Shown here: piece after piece, positions 6,205-15,942 of the stretch
Layout of the letters: every line of letters begins with the position of its first letter
How positions within the stretch are numbered: position 1 is the stretch's first letter
Assembly: GCF_021462265.1 (NCBI RefSeq)
Contig: NZ_JAJONF010000015.1
Location: 1-64,000 of the forward strand
DNA from: Streptomyces shenzhenensis
GTDB taxonomy: Bacteria > Actinomycetota > Actinomycetes > Streptomycetales > Streptomycetaceae
Reading direction: 5' to 3'
Length of the DNA: 64,000 nt
Notes under the pieces: generated by a model
Database searches by the model: none
What the model was told of the DNA's origin: nothing
What the model saw: the letters and a program-made list of their open reading frames with translations, nothing else
Program-made: the position numbers and the translations under genes

Positions 6205-8751
6205 TCACAGCCGCGGGTCGACCGGCTCCGACTCCAGGGCCAGGACCGCGAAGACCGCCTCGTGCACCCGCCACAGCGGCTCGCCGTCCGCGAGGCGGTC
6301 CAGGGCCTCCAGGCCGAGGGCGTACTCGCGGATCGCCAGGGACCGCTTGTGGTTGAGGAAGCGGCCCCGCAGGCGGGTGAGGTGGTCGGGGCGGGTGTAC
6401 TCGGGGCCGTAGATGATCCGCAGGTACTCCCGGCCGCGGCACTTGATGCCGGGCTGGACGAGCCGGCCCTGCGCGTCGCGGACCACCGCGCCGGCCGGCT
6501 TGACGACCATGCCCTCGCCGCCCCGGCCGGTCATCTCCAGCCACCAGTCGACGCCGGCCCGCACCGACTCCGGGTCGCCGGTGTCGACGTACAGGCGGCG
6601 GGTGGTCTGCAGCAGGCCGGTGGGGTCGTGCTCCACCAGCCGGTCCAGGAGGGCGAGTTGCTCGTCGTGCGGGAGCGCGGCAAGGCTGCGGCCCTGGACC
6701 GCGAGGATCTGGAAGGGGGCGAGGCGCACCCCGTCCAGGCCCTCGGTGGTCCAGCAGTAGCGGCGGTAGGCGTCGGTGAACGCGGCCGCGTCGGCGGCGC
6801 GTTCACGCTGCCGGGTCAGCAGTCCGGTGACGTCGACGCCGCGTGCCGCCGCGCCCTCCAGCGCGGCCAGCGCGCCCGGGAAGACCGCGCCGGAGGCGGC
6901 GCCCACGGCCGCGTACTGGGTGCGCAGCAGCCCGGAGGCCTTGAGCGACCAGGGCAGCAGCTCGGCGTCGAGGAGCAGCCAGTCGGTGCCGAGTTCGTCC
7001 CAGAGGCCGGCCGCGTCGGCCGCGGCGCGGATCCGGCCGAGGATCTCCTCGGTCACCGAGTCGTCGGTGAAGAACGGGCGTCCGGTGCGGGTGTAGAGGG
7101 AGCCGGTGGGGCCGGGCGCGACGCCGAAGCGCTTGTGCGCGACCTCCGCGTCCCGGCACACCAGCGCCACCGCCCGCGAGCCCATGTGCTTCTCCTCGCA
7201 CACCACCCGGGCGACCCCGTCCGCGGCGTACTGGGCGAAGGCCTCGGCCGGGTGTTCGAGATGGCCTTCGACGTGTGAGGTGGCCGTCGGGGCCATGGTC
7301 GGCGGCAGGTACGGCAGCAGCCGCGGGTCGATCGCGAAGCGGCTCATCACCTCGAGGGCGGCGGCCGCGTTCTCCTCGCGGACCGCGATCCGGCCCTGGT
7401 GGCGCGTCTCCACGACCCGCCGGCCCTGCACGTCCGCCAGGTCCAGCGGGCGTCCGTCCTGACCGCCGGGCGCCTCGGTGCGCAGCGGCCGGGCCGGCTC
7501 GTACCAGACCCGCTCGGCCGGTACGTCGACCAGCTCCCGCTCCGGCCAGCGCAGCGCGGTCAGCTTGCCGCCGAAGACGGCACCGGTGTCCAGGCAGATG
7601 GTGTTGTTCAGCCAGGTGGCCTCCGGGACCGGGGTGTGGCCGTAGACGACGGCCGCGCGGCCCCGGTAGTCCTCGGCCCACGGGTAGCGCACCGGCAGGC
7701 CGAACTCGTCGGTCTCGCCGGTGGTCTCGCCGTACAGCGCGTGCGAGCGGACCCGGCCGGAGGTGCGGCCGTGGTACTTCTCGGGCAGCCCGGCGTGGCA
7801 GACGACCAGCTTCCCGCCGTCGAGGACGTAGTGGCTGACCAGTCCGTCGATGAACTCCCGTACCTGCGCCCGGAACTCCTCGCTCTCGCGGTCCATCTGC
7901 TCGACGGTCTCGGCGAGTCCGTGGGTGTGCTGGACCTTGCGGCCCTTGAGGTGGCGGCCGTACTTGTTCTCGTGGTTGCCGGGCACGCACAGGGCGTTGC
8001 CCGACCGGACCATCGACATCACCCGGCGCAGCACGCCCGGGCTGTCCGGGCCGCGGTCGACGAGGTCGCCGACGAAGACGGCGGTACGGCCCTCGGGGTG
8101 CACGCCGTCGGTGTAGCCCAGCTTGGCGAGCAGGGCCTCCAGTTCGCTCGCGCAGCCATGGATGTCGCCGACGATGTCGAAGGGGCCGGTGAGGTGGGTC
8201 AGGTCGTTGAACCGCTTCTCGGTGACGACGGTCGCCGACTCGGCCTCCTCGACCCCGCGCAGGACGTGCACCTTGCGGAAGCCCTCGCGCTCCAGGTGGC
8301 GCAGCGAGCGCCGCAGTTCGCGGATGTGGCGCTGGATGACCCGGCGCGGCATGTCGGCCCGGTCGGTGCGGGCCGCGTTGCGTTCGGCGCACACCTCCTC
8401 GGGCACGTCGAGGACGACGGCGATGGGCAGCACGTCGTGCTGCCTGGCCAGTTCGATCAGCCCGCGCCGGGACTCCTGCTGCACGCTGGTCGCGTCGACG
8501 ACCGTGCGGCGGCCGGCGGCGAGCCGCTTGCCGGCGATGTAGTGCAGGACGTCGAAGGCGTCCTTCGTGGCGCTCTGGTCGTTCTCGTCGTCGCAGACCA
8601 GGCCCCGGCAGAAGTCGGAGGAGATGATCTCGGTCGGCTTGAAGTGGCGCCGGGCGAAGGTGGACTTGCCGGAGCCGGAGGCGCCGACGAGGACGACCAG
8701 GGAGAGGTCGGTGACGGGGAGGACCCGTCCGTGGTGCTGTGTCTCGGTCAT
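6205..8751 (-). CDS. pnkp: Bacterial polynucleotide kinase-phosphatase-ligase (Pnkp)
   Basis: 848-residue trifunctional RNA end-healing and sealing enzyme. An N-terminal 5'-OH kinase domain has P-loop GASGSGKST (residues 23-31). A central metallophosphoesterase, which removes 2',3'-cyclic phosphate/3'-phosphate, shows GDIHG (195-199), GDLVDRG (228-234), GNHE (258-261) and GHTP (371-374). A C-terminal adenylyltransferase domain has the nucleotidyl-lysine motif EEKHMGSR (Lys about 521), with GMVVKP and GIKCRGREYLRIIYGP near the end. ATG 8751 overlaps the hen1 stop (ATGA), so the two are translationally coupled. Family work shows that this ligase needs Hen1 to proceed past the adenylation step. 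All three catalytic centres look intact. Confidence 0.95.
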   Translation of the reverse strand: MTETQHHGRVLPVTDLSLVVLVGASGSGKSTFARRHFKPTEIISSDFCRGLVCDDENDQSATKDAFDVLHYIAGKRLAAGRRTVVDATSVQQESRRGLIELARQHDVLPIAVVLDVPEEVCAERNAARTDRADMPRRVIQRHIRELRRSLRHLEREGFRKVHVLRGVEEAESATVVTEKRFNDLTHLTGPFDIVGDIHGCASELEALLAKLGYTDGVHPEGRTAVFVGDLVDRGPDSPGVLRRVMSMVRSGNALCVPGNHENKYGRHLKGRKVQHTHGLAETVEQMDRESEEFRAQVREFIDGLVSHYVLDGGKLVVCHAGLPEKYHGRTSGRVRSHALYGETTGETDEFGLPVRYPWAEDYRGRAAVVYGHTPVPEATWLNNTICLDTGAVFGGKLTALRWPERELVDVPAERVWYEPARPLRTEAPGGQDGRPLDLADVQGRRVVETRHQGRIAVREENAAAALEVMSRFAIDPRLLPYLPPTMAPTATSHVEGHLEHPAEAFAQYAADGVARVVCEEKHMGSRAVALVCRDAEVAHKRFGVAPGPTGSLYTRTGRPFFTDDSVTEEILGRIRAAADAAGLWDELGTDWLLLDAELLPWSLKASGLLRTQYAAVGAASGAVFPGALAALEGAAARGVDVTGLLTRQRERAADAAAFTDAYRRYCWTTEGLDGVRLAPFQILAVQGRSLAALPHDEQLALLDRLVEHDPTGLLQTTRRLYVDTGDPESVRAGVDWWLEMTGRGGEGMVVKPAGAVVRDAQGRLVQPGIKCRGREYLRIIYGPEYTRPDHLTRLRGRFLNHKRSLAIREYALGLEALDRLADGEPLWRVHEAVFAVLALESEPVDPRL

Positions 8752-10223
8752 GCTGCCTTCGCCTCCTTCGCGACGACGGTGGCCGTGCCGGTGTGGAAAA
8801 CGGCCATCTGGGTGGGTGGGCCGACCTCGGGGTCGTCCGGTCCGACGGCGGTGAACCCGACCTCGTAGCCGTGGAGTTCGGCGACCCGGTGGGCCCAGGC
8901 GCGGAACTGTGCGCGGGTCCACTCGAAGCGGTGGTCGCCGTGCCGGGTGTGGCCGGCCGGGAGGGTCTCCCAGCGGACGTTGTACTCGACGTTCGGGGTG
9001 GTGACGAGAACCGTGCGCGGGCGGGCGGCGCCGAACACGGCGTACTCCAGGGCGGGCAGCCTCGGCGGGTCGAGGTGTTCGATCACCTCGCTGAGCACGG
9101 CCGCGTCGTACCCCCTGAGCCGCCGGTCGGTGTAGGCCAGCGAGCCCTGGAGGAGTTTGACGCGGGCGGCCTGCCGCTCCCCCATGCGGTCCAGCTTGAG
9201 CCGCCGGGAGGCGATGGCGAGGGCTCGCATCGACACGTCGACGCCGACGATCTCGGTGAAGGCCGGGTCCTTCAGCAGCGCCTGCACCAACTGGCCCTGG
9301 CCGCAGCCGAGATCGAGGACGCGGGACGCGCCGGACCGGCGCAGCGCCTCGATGATCGCCTCCCGTCGCCGCACGGCGAGCGGGGTCGGCTTCTCCTCCG
9401 CCTCCGCCTCCTCCTCGACCGCGTTGTCGATCTCCTCGACCTCGCTGTCGTCGGCCTCGGCGAGGCGTACCAGCTCCAGCCGTTCCATCGCCTGCCGGGT
9501 CAGCGACCAGCGGCGGGAGAGGTAGCGGCTGGTGATGAGCTTCTGCTCGGGGTGGCCGGGCAGCCAGCCCTCGCCGGCCCGCAGCAGCTTGTCGACCTCC
9601 TCGGAGGAGACCCAGTAGTGCTTGGCGTCGTCGAGGACGGGGAGCAGGACGTAGAGGTGGCGCAGCGCCTCGGAGAGGGTCAGGGCCTCGGACTCCAGGA
9701 CCAGGCCGACGTAGCGCGAGTCGCCCCACTCCGGGAACCCGGTGTCCAGCGCGACCGGTTCGGCGGTCACCGTCCAGCCGAGCGGCTCGAAGAGCTGCCG
9801 TACGAGGACGGGGCCGCCGCGGGCGGGCAGCGCGGGCACCTCGACGCGCAACGGCCTCGGCTGTGCCGGGGCTTCGGGGCGGGCCTTGCAGACGCCGCGC
9901 ATCGCGCTGGAGAAGACGTTGCCGATCGCCACGGCGAGCAGTGAGGAGGCCGCGTAGGGGCGGTCGTTGACGTACTGCGCGAGCGCCGCGTCGGGTGCGC
10001 CGCCGCGTCCCTTGCCCTTGCCGCGCCGGACCAGCGCGACCGCGTCCACCTCCAGGAGCAGCGCCGCGGTGCAGCGCTCGGCGTCCGCCTCGGGGTAGAA
10101 GACGTGCGCGACGCCGTAGGACGTCGTGAACGACTGCGCGTTGCCGGGGTGCTTGTGCAGCAGGAACCCGAGGTCGGTGGCCGGGGAGGCGGCGGTGCCG
10201 CTCGTGGAGATCGTCAGGAACAC
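8748..10223 (-). CDS. hen1: Hen1 3'-terminal RNA ribose 2'-O-methyltransferase
   Basis: 491 residues, the partner of Pnkp in bacterial RNA repair. It methylates the 2'-OH at the 3' end of cleaved RNA before ligation, so that the repaired site resists renewed ribotoxin cleavage. The N-terminal half is the ligase-activating domain. After an acidic linker (SEVEEIDNAVEEEAEAEE, about 272-290) comes the methyltransferase with SAM motif VLDLGCGQG, the metal-binding EVIEHL, and DHRFEWTR near the C-terminus supplying the His of the active site. The GTG at 10223 is chosen because conserved sequence begins FLTISTSG; an upstream open extension is low-complexity. First gene of the operon, 59 bp from the neighbouring hydrolase gene. 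Confidence 0.93.
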   Translation of the reverse strand: MFLTISTSGTAASPATDLGFLLHKHPGNAQSFTTSYGVAHVFYPEADAERCTAALLLEVDAVALVRRGKGKGRGGAPDAALAQYVNDRPYAASSLLAVAIGNVFSSAMRGVCKARPEAPAQPRPLRVEVPALPARGGPVLVRQLFEPLGWTVTAEPVALDTGFPEWGDSRYVGLVLESEALTLSEALRHLYVLLPVLDDAKHYWVSSEEVDKLLRAGEGWLPGHPEQKLITSRYLSRRWSLTRQAMERLELVRLAEADDSEVEEIDNAVEEEAEAEEKPTPLAVRRREAIIEALRRSGASRVLDLGCGQGQLVQALLKDPAFTEIVGVDVSMRALAIASRRLKLDRMGERQAARVKLLQGSLAYTDRRLRGYDAAVLSEVIEHLDPPRLPALEYAVFGAARPRTVLVTTPNVEYNVRWETLPAGHTRHGDHRFEWTRAQFRAWAHRVAELHGYEVGFTAVGPDDPEVGPPTQMAVFHTGTATVVAKEAKAA

Positions 10224-10282
10224 CCGTCCGATTCTTCCCGGCCCGCCCCCGCCGCGACCACCGGTTTTCCCGGGAGGCCGCT

Positions 10283-11128
<846 letters not shown>

Positions 11129-11176
11129 GGGTGGCTCCTCCACGCTCGCGAGAGCTGCGAATCCGTCTGAATCAAG

Positions 11177-11211
11177 CACTACAATTTATGGCCGCTTCCA
11201 CACCGCCACAA
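11177..11211 (-). promoter_or_regulatory. Promoter and operator half-site for hydrolase copy 1
   Basis: Minus-strand -35 TTGTGG (11206-11211) and -10 TAAATT (11183-11188) are separated by exactly 17 bp. TTGTAGTG (CACTACAA on the plus strand, 11177-11184) overlaps the -10 and begins an imperfect dyad related to the perfect palindrome at 32162. Likely a repressor site. Confidence 0.6.
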
Positions 11212-11249
11212 GACCCGTTGAACCACCAAAGTTCCTGGTTGTCCGCCTC

Positions 11250-11296
11250 TTGCGTTCGCGTCATGGGTCCTGCATCCTCTGGTGCAACCACTACAG
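11250..11296 (+). promoter_or_regulatory. Promoter and operator for the rightward catabolic operon
   Basis: -35 TTGCGT (11250-11255), 17 bp, -10 CATCCT (11273-11278), followed by CTCTGGTG-N4-CACTACAG, whose right half (11289-11296) is identical to the half-site of the palindrome at 32162. Located 50 bp before the dioxygenase ATG. Probably the main promoter of the long rightward operon. Confidence 0.55.
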
Positions 11297-11345
11297 GGAC
11301 GCGCCGATGTCGCGTCCGTCGTGGTCCCGAATCAAGGGAGATTCG

Positions 11346-12257
11346 ATGATCAGGGAACTCGCGTACCTCCGAGTCGCCTCCCCACGCCACGAGGACTGGG
11401 TCGCGTACGCCACCGAGGTCCTCGGCTGCCAGCTCGCCCCCCGCGGTGCCGACGGCTCGGTCCGCCTGCGCGTCGACGACGCGGCACACCGGATCACGGT
11501 CTCGCCCGGACCCGAGGACGCCTTCGAGAGCGCCGGCTGGGGCTTCGTCAACGAGTCCGAACTCGCGGCGTACGTCTGGCGCCTCAGGGACACCGGGCTG
11601 GAGGTCACCGAGGGCACCGCGGAGGAGTGCGCGGACCGCGCCGTCGCCGGCATGTGGTGGGTGGCCGACCCGTGGGGGAACCGTCACGAGTTCGTCTGGG
11701 GCCAGCGGCGCCACCCCGGCGTGTTCTGGCCGGGCCGGCGGATCGGCGGCTTCGTGAGCGACGACTTCGGCCTCGGCCACATCGTCCTCATCACGCCGAG
11801 CCTGGCCGAGGCCGACGCGTTCTACGGCGCCCTGCTCGGCTTCACCCTCTCGGACCGGGTGGACGAGGAGTTCATGAAGGTCCGCTTCTACCACTGCAAC
11901 GGCCGGCACCACTCCCTCGGGATCGCCGAGGTGCCGGGCACAGCCGGGTTCAACCACCTCATGCTGGAGGTGCGCGATCTCGACGACGTCGGCACCGGGT
12001 ACGACCTCGCCCGGGCGAAGGGCCATCCGATCGTCCGGGCGCTCGGCCGCCACACCAACGACCTCATGACGAGCTTCTACATGTCGACGCCGTCCTCGTT
12101 CCAGATCGAGTACGGCTGCGGAGGTCTCGTGCTCGACGACCGCACCTGGGCCGCCTCGACGAACGACCGCCCCTCCCTGTGGGGCCACGAGCTGACCGAG
12201 TGGGGACGCACCAACCCGCCCGGCATCCTGAACAAGATCGAGGAGCCGGCCCGATGA
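11346..12257 (+). CDS. Two-domain extradiol ring-cleavage dioxygenase (VOC), copy 1
   Basis: 303 residues, BphC-like type I extradiol dioxygenase that cleaves a catechol next to its hydroxyls with Fe(II). Two VOC modules: an N-terminal structural one and a C-terminal catalytic one. The metal ligands are visible as His145 (GLGHIVLI), His204 (FNHLMLEV) and Glu255 (SFQIEYGCGG); the conserved RFYHCNGRHHS and RHTNDLMTSFY segments line the pocket. ATG 11346 is preceded by AGGGAG. First gene of the rightward operon; its stop overlaps the next start (ATGA). A paralogue lies at 20506. Substrate unknown. Confidence 0.88.
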   Translation: MIRELAYLRVASPRHEDWVAYATEVLGCQLAPRGADGSVRLRVDDAAHRITVSPGPEDAFESAGWGFVNESELAAYVWRLRDTGLEVTEGTAEECADRAVAGMWWVADPWGNRHEFVWGQRRHPGVFWPGRRIGGFVSDDFGLGHIVLITPSLAEADAFYGALLGFTLSDRVDEEFMKVRFYHCNGRHHSLGIAEVPGTAGFNHLMLEVRDLDDVGTGYDLARAKGHPIVRALGRHTNDLMTSFYMSTPSSFQIEYGCGGLVLDDRTWAASTNDRPSLWGHELTEWGRTNPPGILNKIEEPAR

Positions 12258-13102
12258 GGCTCGCCAGCCGCAACGGGCGCGCGTTCGTCCTGCGGGACGA
12301 GTCGTCCGGCTGGGATCTGGAGTCCGCGAGCGGCGGCCGGTTCCCGGCCGACCCGATGGCCATGTACGGCCGCGTCGCCGAGATCCGGCAGTGGCTCGCC
12401 GCCCACGCCGGGGCGGGGGCCGCGGCCGAGACCGTACGACCTCAGGAGCTCGACGCACCGGTGCCGAAACCGGGCACGATCGTCGCGATCGGCCTGAACT
12501 ACGCCGAGCACGCGGCCGAGGCCGGTTTCGAGGCGCCGACCGAACTGCCGCCGGTCTTCGCGAAGTTCCCCTCGTCGATCACCGGGGCGTACGGCGAGAT
12601 CGCCCTGCCCCCGGGCGGCACGACCGACTGGGAGGTCGAGGCCGTCGCGGTCGTCGGAGCCCCCCTGCACGACGTCGCGCCCGAGGACGTGTTCGACCAC
12701 CTCGCGGGCCTGACCATCGGGCAGGACATCTCCGAGCGGACCCGCCAGCTCTCCGGGCCCGCACCGCAGTTCGGTCTCGCGAAGTCCTACCCCGGCTTCT
12801 CGCCGATCGGGCCGTGGGTCGTCACCCTCGACGAGTTCGACGACCCGGACGACCTGCGGCTCGGCTGCTCGGTCGACGGCGAGACCGTCCAGGACGGCAC
12901 CACCGCCAAGCTCCTCTTCTCCATCCCGCGCTCGCTCTCCGAGCTGTCGAAGGTCATCACCCTCCAGCCCGGCGACCTCGTGTTCACGGGGACGCCGGAC
13001 GGCGTCGGGATGGGGCTGAACCCGCCCCGCTACCTCGCCTCCGGCCAGGTTCTGGAGACCTGGATCGACGGCATCGGGCGGATGCGACACGTCTTCCGCT
13101 GA
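12254..13102 (+). CDS. Fumarylacetoacetate hydrolase family protein
   Basis: 282 residues, FAH family; members act on ring-cleavage products as hydratases, isomerases, decarboxylases or acylpyruvate hydrolases. Signature segments: GLNYAEHA (substrate loop), DWEVEAVAVVG with metal-binding acidic residues, GFSPIGPWVVT, and FTGTPDGVGM. The N-terminal 70 residues form the usual small domain. The ATG overlaps the upstream stop by 4 bp, coupling it to the dioxygenase, so it probably handles the next step or the product of the C-C hydrolase. Exact chemistry cannot be told from sequence. Confidence 0.85.
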   Translation: MRLASRNGRAFVLRDESSGWDLESASGGRFPADPMAMYGRVAEIRQWLAAHAGAGAAAETVRPQELDAPVPKPGTIVAIGLNYAEHAAEAGFEAPTELPPVFAKFPSSITGAYGEIALPPGGTTDWEVEAVAVVGAPLHDVAPEDVFDHLAGLTIGQDISERTRQLSGPAPQFGLAKSYPGFSPIGPWVVTLDEFDDPDDLRLGCSVDGETVQDGTTAKLLFSIPRSLSELSKVITLQPGDLVFTGTPDGVGMGLNPPRYLASGQVLETWIDGIGRMRHVFR

Positions 13103-13159
13103 ACCCCGCGCCACCTGAGTCCGCCGGACCAGGCCCGCACCGGCAAAGGAGCCGAACCC

Positions 13160-14347
13160 ATGACCCACCCCCTCGCCACCCGGCGGTTCACCACCCTGGC
13201 CGCGGCCACCGTCACCGCCACCGCCCTCCTCCTCACCGCCTGCGGCGCGGGCGAGCAGGACTCGACGGACACGAAGACCTCCGGCGGCACCAGCACCGCG
13301 GCCGACCGCGCCGGCACCGCACAGGCGAAGAAGGACGTCGCCGCCTGGGCCGCCGCCCCGCAGTGGCCGGACGTCCCGAAGCTGAGCAGGAAGGTCGACC
13401 TGAAGGGCAAGCGGTTCACCTACGTCGCCCTCGGCGACCAGGTGCCCGTCATCCACGGCGTCGGAGTCGGTGTCCAGCAGGCGCTCTCCGCCGCGGGCGC
13501 GACGGTGGACACCTGCGACGGCAAGTTCAACCCGACCTCGATCGCCTCCTGTCTGAAGACCGCGGGCGACGAGAAGGCCGACGGCGTCATCACCTCGTTC
13601 ATCGACTACCAGATGGCCGGGCCCGCCTTCGACCAGCTCGCGCACAAGGGCGTCAAGGTCGTCGTCGGCGGCGTCGCCCCGTCGGGCGGCAGAACGAACG
13701 ACGCGACCCTCGCGTTCTACGACAACACTCCGCGCGTCTTCGCCCTCCACGAGGCCATGGCGGAGAGCGCCGTCGCCCAGCTCGGCGACTCGGCGAAGGT
13801 GGTGTGGGCCAAACTCATGGACTCCACGACGACCCGGACCGCGAGCGCGAAGGGCATCGCCAAGTTCAGGGAGCTCTGCCCGGGCTGCCAGATCGACAGC
13901 GTCGAGTTCACCACGGTCAACCTCGACAAGCTCGGCCTGGCGATCAGCGCCGCGCTCCTGAAGAACCCGGACACGAACGCGGTCATCGTCCCGGTCGACA
14001 CGATGGTCCCCTCGGTCCTCCAGGGCATCCAGAGCGCGGGCAAGGCGGGCAGGATCAAGGTCTTCTCCTCCAGCTCCGACCTGGCCGGACTGCAGCGGGT
14101 CAAGGACGGCCGCCAGGCATCCGACCTCGGTACCCCGGTCCTGTACGAGGGATGGCGCTTCGCCCACGCGATGATGCAGCTCCTCGCCGGTGACGACGTC
14201 TCCAAGGGCGACCAGCTCGTCACCCGTGACTTCACCGGGGACAACGTCGGCTCGCTGACCCTGACGCCGCAGAAGTACCTCTCCGACGACTGGTTCGGCG
14301 GCAGCGGCTACCGCGCCAGGTTCCTCACCGCCTGGGGACTGAAGTAA
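13160..14347 (+). CDS. ABC transporter substrate-binding lipoprotein (RbsB-like)
   Basis: 395 residues. A signal peptide with lipobox LTAC (Cys28) anchors it outside the membrane. The mature part, after a Thr/Ser/Gly-rich linker, resembles periplasmic binding protein 4 / sugar-type (type I) receptors: VDTCDGKFNPTSIASCLKTA, VVVGGVAPSGG and a C-terminal KGDQLVTRDFTG. It has an AAGGAG ribosome site. It stands 57 bp after the FAH gene and 3 bp before the ATPase gene, forming an RbsABC-type import system. Because it is embedded in a ring-cleavage operon, the ligand is more likely the aromatic substrate or a related small molecule than a sugar (inference). Confidence 0.85.
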   Translation: MTHPLATRRFTTLAAATVTATALLLTACGAGEQDSTDTKTSGGTSTAADRAGTAQAKKDVAAWAAAPQWPDVPKLSRKVDLKGKRFTYVALGDQVPVIHGVGVGVQQALSAAGATVDTCDGKFNPTSIASCLKTAGDEKADGVITSFIDYQMAGPAFDQLAHKGVKVVVGGVAPSGGRTNDATLAFYDNTPRVFALHEAMAESAVAQLGDSAKVVWAKLMDSTTTRTASAKGIAKFRELCPGCQIDSVEFTTVNLDKLGLAISAALLKNPDTNAVIVPVDTMVPSVLQGIQSAGKAGRIKVFSSSSDLAGLQRVKDGRQASDLGTPVLYEGWRFAHAMMQLLAGDDVSKGDQLVTRDFTGDNVGSLTLTPQKYLSDDWFGGSGYRARFLTAWGLK

Positions 14348-14350
14348 CCC

Positions 14351-15940
14351 ATGGGGACCGAACTCCGGCTCGAGGCGCGGCGGCTGTCGAAGACGTACGG
14401 CGGCTCCCGCGCCCTCCAGGACGCCGACCTCGCCGTCGCGCCCGGTGAGATCCACGCCCTCGTGGGCCAGAACGGGTGCGGCAAGTCCACCCTCGTCAAG
14501 ATCCTGACCGGCTACCACGCCCCGGACCCGGGCGGTTCGGTCCTCGTCGACGGGACCGGGCTGAGCCTGCCCGTGCGGTGGAGCGAGGCGTCCGCGGCGG
14601 GGGTGTCCGTGGTCCACCAGGACCTCGGACTCCTCGACCAGCTCACCGTCGCGGAGAACATCGGCGTCGGCGGCTACCGGCACGCCAAGACGACACGGAA
14701 GATCGACTGGCGCGCGCAGAACGAGGTCGCGCGCCGGGTCCTGGACCGTCTGCGGGTGCCGGTCGACCCCACCGCGCCGGTCGCGTCCCTGTCCCCGACG
14801 CGCCGTGCCGAGGTCGCGATCGCACGGGCGCTGCGCGACCTCGAACCGGGGCGCGGCCTGATCGTCCTGGACGAGGCGACCCGGGCCCTGCCCCGCGAGG
14901 AGCTCGACCGGTTCCACGGTCTGCTGAAGCGGATCGTCGCCGAGGGAACGTCGATCCTGATGGTCAGTCACAACCTGGAGGAGGTGCTCAGGTTCGCCGA
15001 CCGGGTCACCGTCCTGCGGGACGGCAGGGTCGCGGCGGCGGCGCTCCCCACGAAGGGCCTCACCGAGCACGACCTCGCCCGGCACATGCTCGGCCGCACC
15101 GTCGACGCCGTCGCCCGCGAGGAGCGCGACTTCACCGACGCGCCAGCCGTCGCGACGGTCACCGGGCTGACCGCCCGGGGCCTGACCGACTTCGCGCTGG
15201 AGATCCGGCGCGGGGAGGTCGTCGGGCTGACCGGGCTGCCCGGCAGTGGGTTCGAGTGGGTTCCCCGCCTGGTCGCCGGCATCGAACGGGCGAAGGCCGG
15301 CCTGCTCACGACCGGCCGGCGGACGGTCGACCTGAGCCGGGCCGACGTGCGCGACTGCCTCAAGGCCGGCGTCGCCCTCGTCCCGGAGAAGCGCGTCGTC
15401 GAGGGGCTCGCCCTGGAGCTGAGCATCCGCGACAACATCGCCATCCCCGACGTCAACCGCCGGGGCAGGCCCTGGTTCGTGGGACGCCGCTGGCAGAGCT
15501 CCACGGCGGCCGAGGCGATCACCCGGCTCGGCATCCGCGCCCGCTCCGCGCGGTCCCTGATCCGCGAGCTGTCCGGGGGCAACCAGCAGAAGGTCCTCCT
15601 CGCGAAGTGGCTCGCGGTCGCACCGGAGGCCGTCGTCCTGCACGAACCGACCCAGGCCGTCGACGTCGGCGCCCGGGCGGACATCCTCCGCTCGATCCGC
15701 GAGGCCGCGTCCCGGGGTCTCGGTGTCCTCCTCGTGAGCATCGAGCCGACCGACCTCGTGGACGCCTGCGACCGGATCCTCGTCGTCGGCCTGGACGGGC
15801 GGGTGCGGACCCTGCGCACCCACGAGCCGGACGACGTGTTCGAGGCCGTGTACGAGGAGCCCGCGCCCACCGGGCCGGCACCGGCCGGACCCACCACCGA
15901 CACACGAGACGACCGGTCCGCTGGGACCGAGGGGAGGTGA
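14351..15940 (+). CDS. ABC transporter ATP-binding protein, double domain (RbsA/MglA type)
   Basis: 529 residues with two nucleotide-binding domains. Domain 1 has Walker A GQNGCGKST (39-47) and Walker B IVLDEATR (171-178), but its signature reads SLSPTRRAEVAIARAL in place of the usual LSGGQ. Domain 2 has no canonical Walker A (GLPGSGFEWVP), as is usual for RbsA-type second domains, but a proper signature LSGGNQQKVLLAKW and a Walker B-like VVLHEPTQAVDVG. So each domain lacks one consensus element, and one composite site (domain-1 Walker A with domain-2 signature) would be complete. Three base pairs separate it from the lipoprotein gene; the permease gene follows by 2 bp. Confidence 0.9.
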   Translation: MGTELRLEARRLSKTYGGSRALQDADLAVAPGEIHALVGQNGCGKSTLVKILTGYHAPDPGGSVLVDGTGLSLPVRWSEASAAGVSVVHQDLGLLDQLTVAENIGVGGYRHAKTTRKIDWRAQNEVARRVLDRLRVPVDPTAPVASLSPTRRAEVAIARALRDLEPGRGLIVLDEATRALPREELDRFHGLLKRIVAEGTSILMVSHNLEEVLRFADRVTVLRDGRVAAAALPTKGLTEHDLARHMLGRTVDAVAREERDFTDAPAVATVTGLTARGLTDFALEIRRGEVVGLTGLPGSGFEWVPRLVAGIERAKAGLLTTGRRTVDLSRADVRDCLKAGVALVPEKRVVEGLALELSIRDNIAIPDVNRRGRPWFVGRRWQSSTAAEAITRLGIRARSARSLIRELSGGNQQKVLLAKWLAVAPEAVVLHEPTQAVDVGARADILRSIREAASRGLGVLLVSIEPTDLVDACDRILVVGLDGRVRTLRTHEPDDVFEAVYEEPAPTGPAPAGPTTDTRDDRSAGTEGR

Positions 15941-15942
15941 CC

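Noticed and set aside
6205..9729. Pnkp frame read as a 1174-residue protein
   Set aside because: The extra N-terminal 326 residues are the antisense-like frame of hen1. The ATG at 8751, overlapping the hen1 stop, is the real start.
12077..15823. Very long open frame antisense to the dioxygenase-FAH-ABC genes
   Set aside because: The opposite strand encodes five clearly recognisable enzymes with ribosome sites and overlaps. Antisense frames stay open because of the extreme GC3 bias. The same holds for the long frames at 14968-18267 and 39229-41448.
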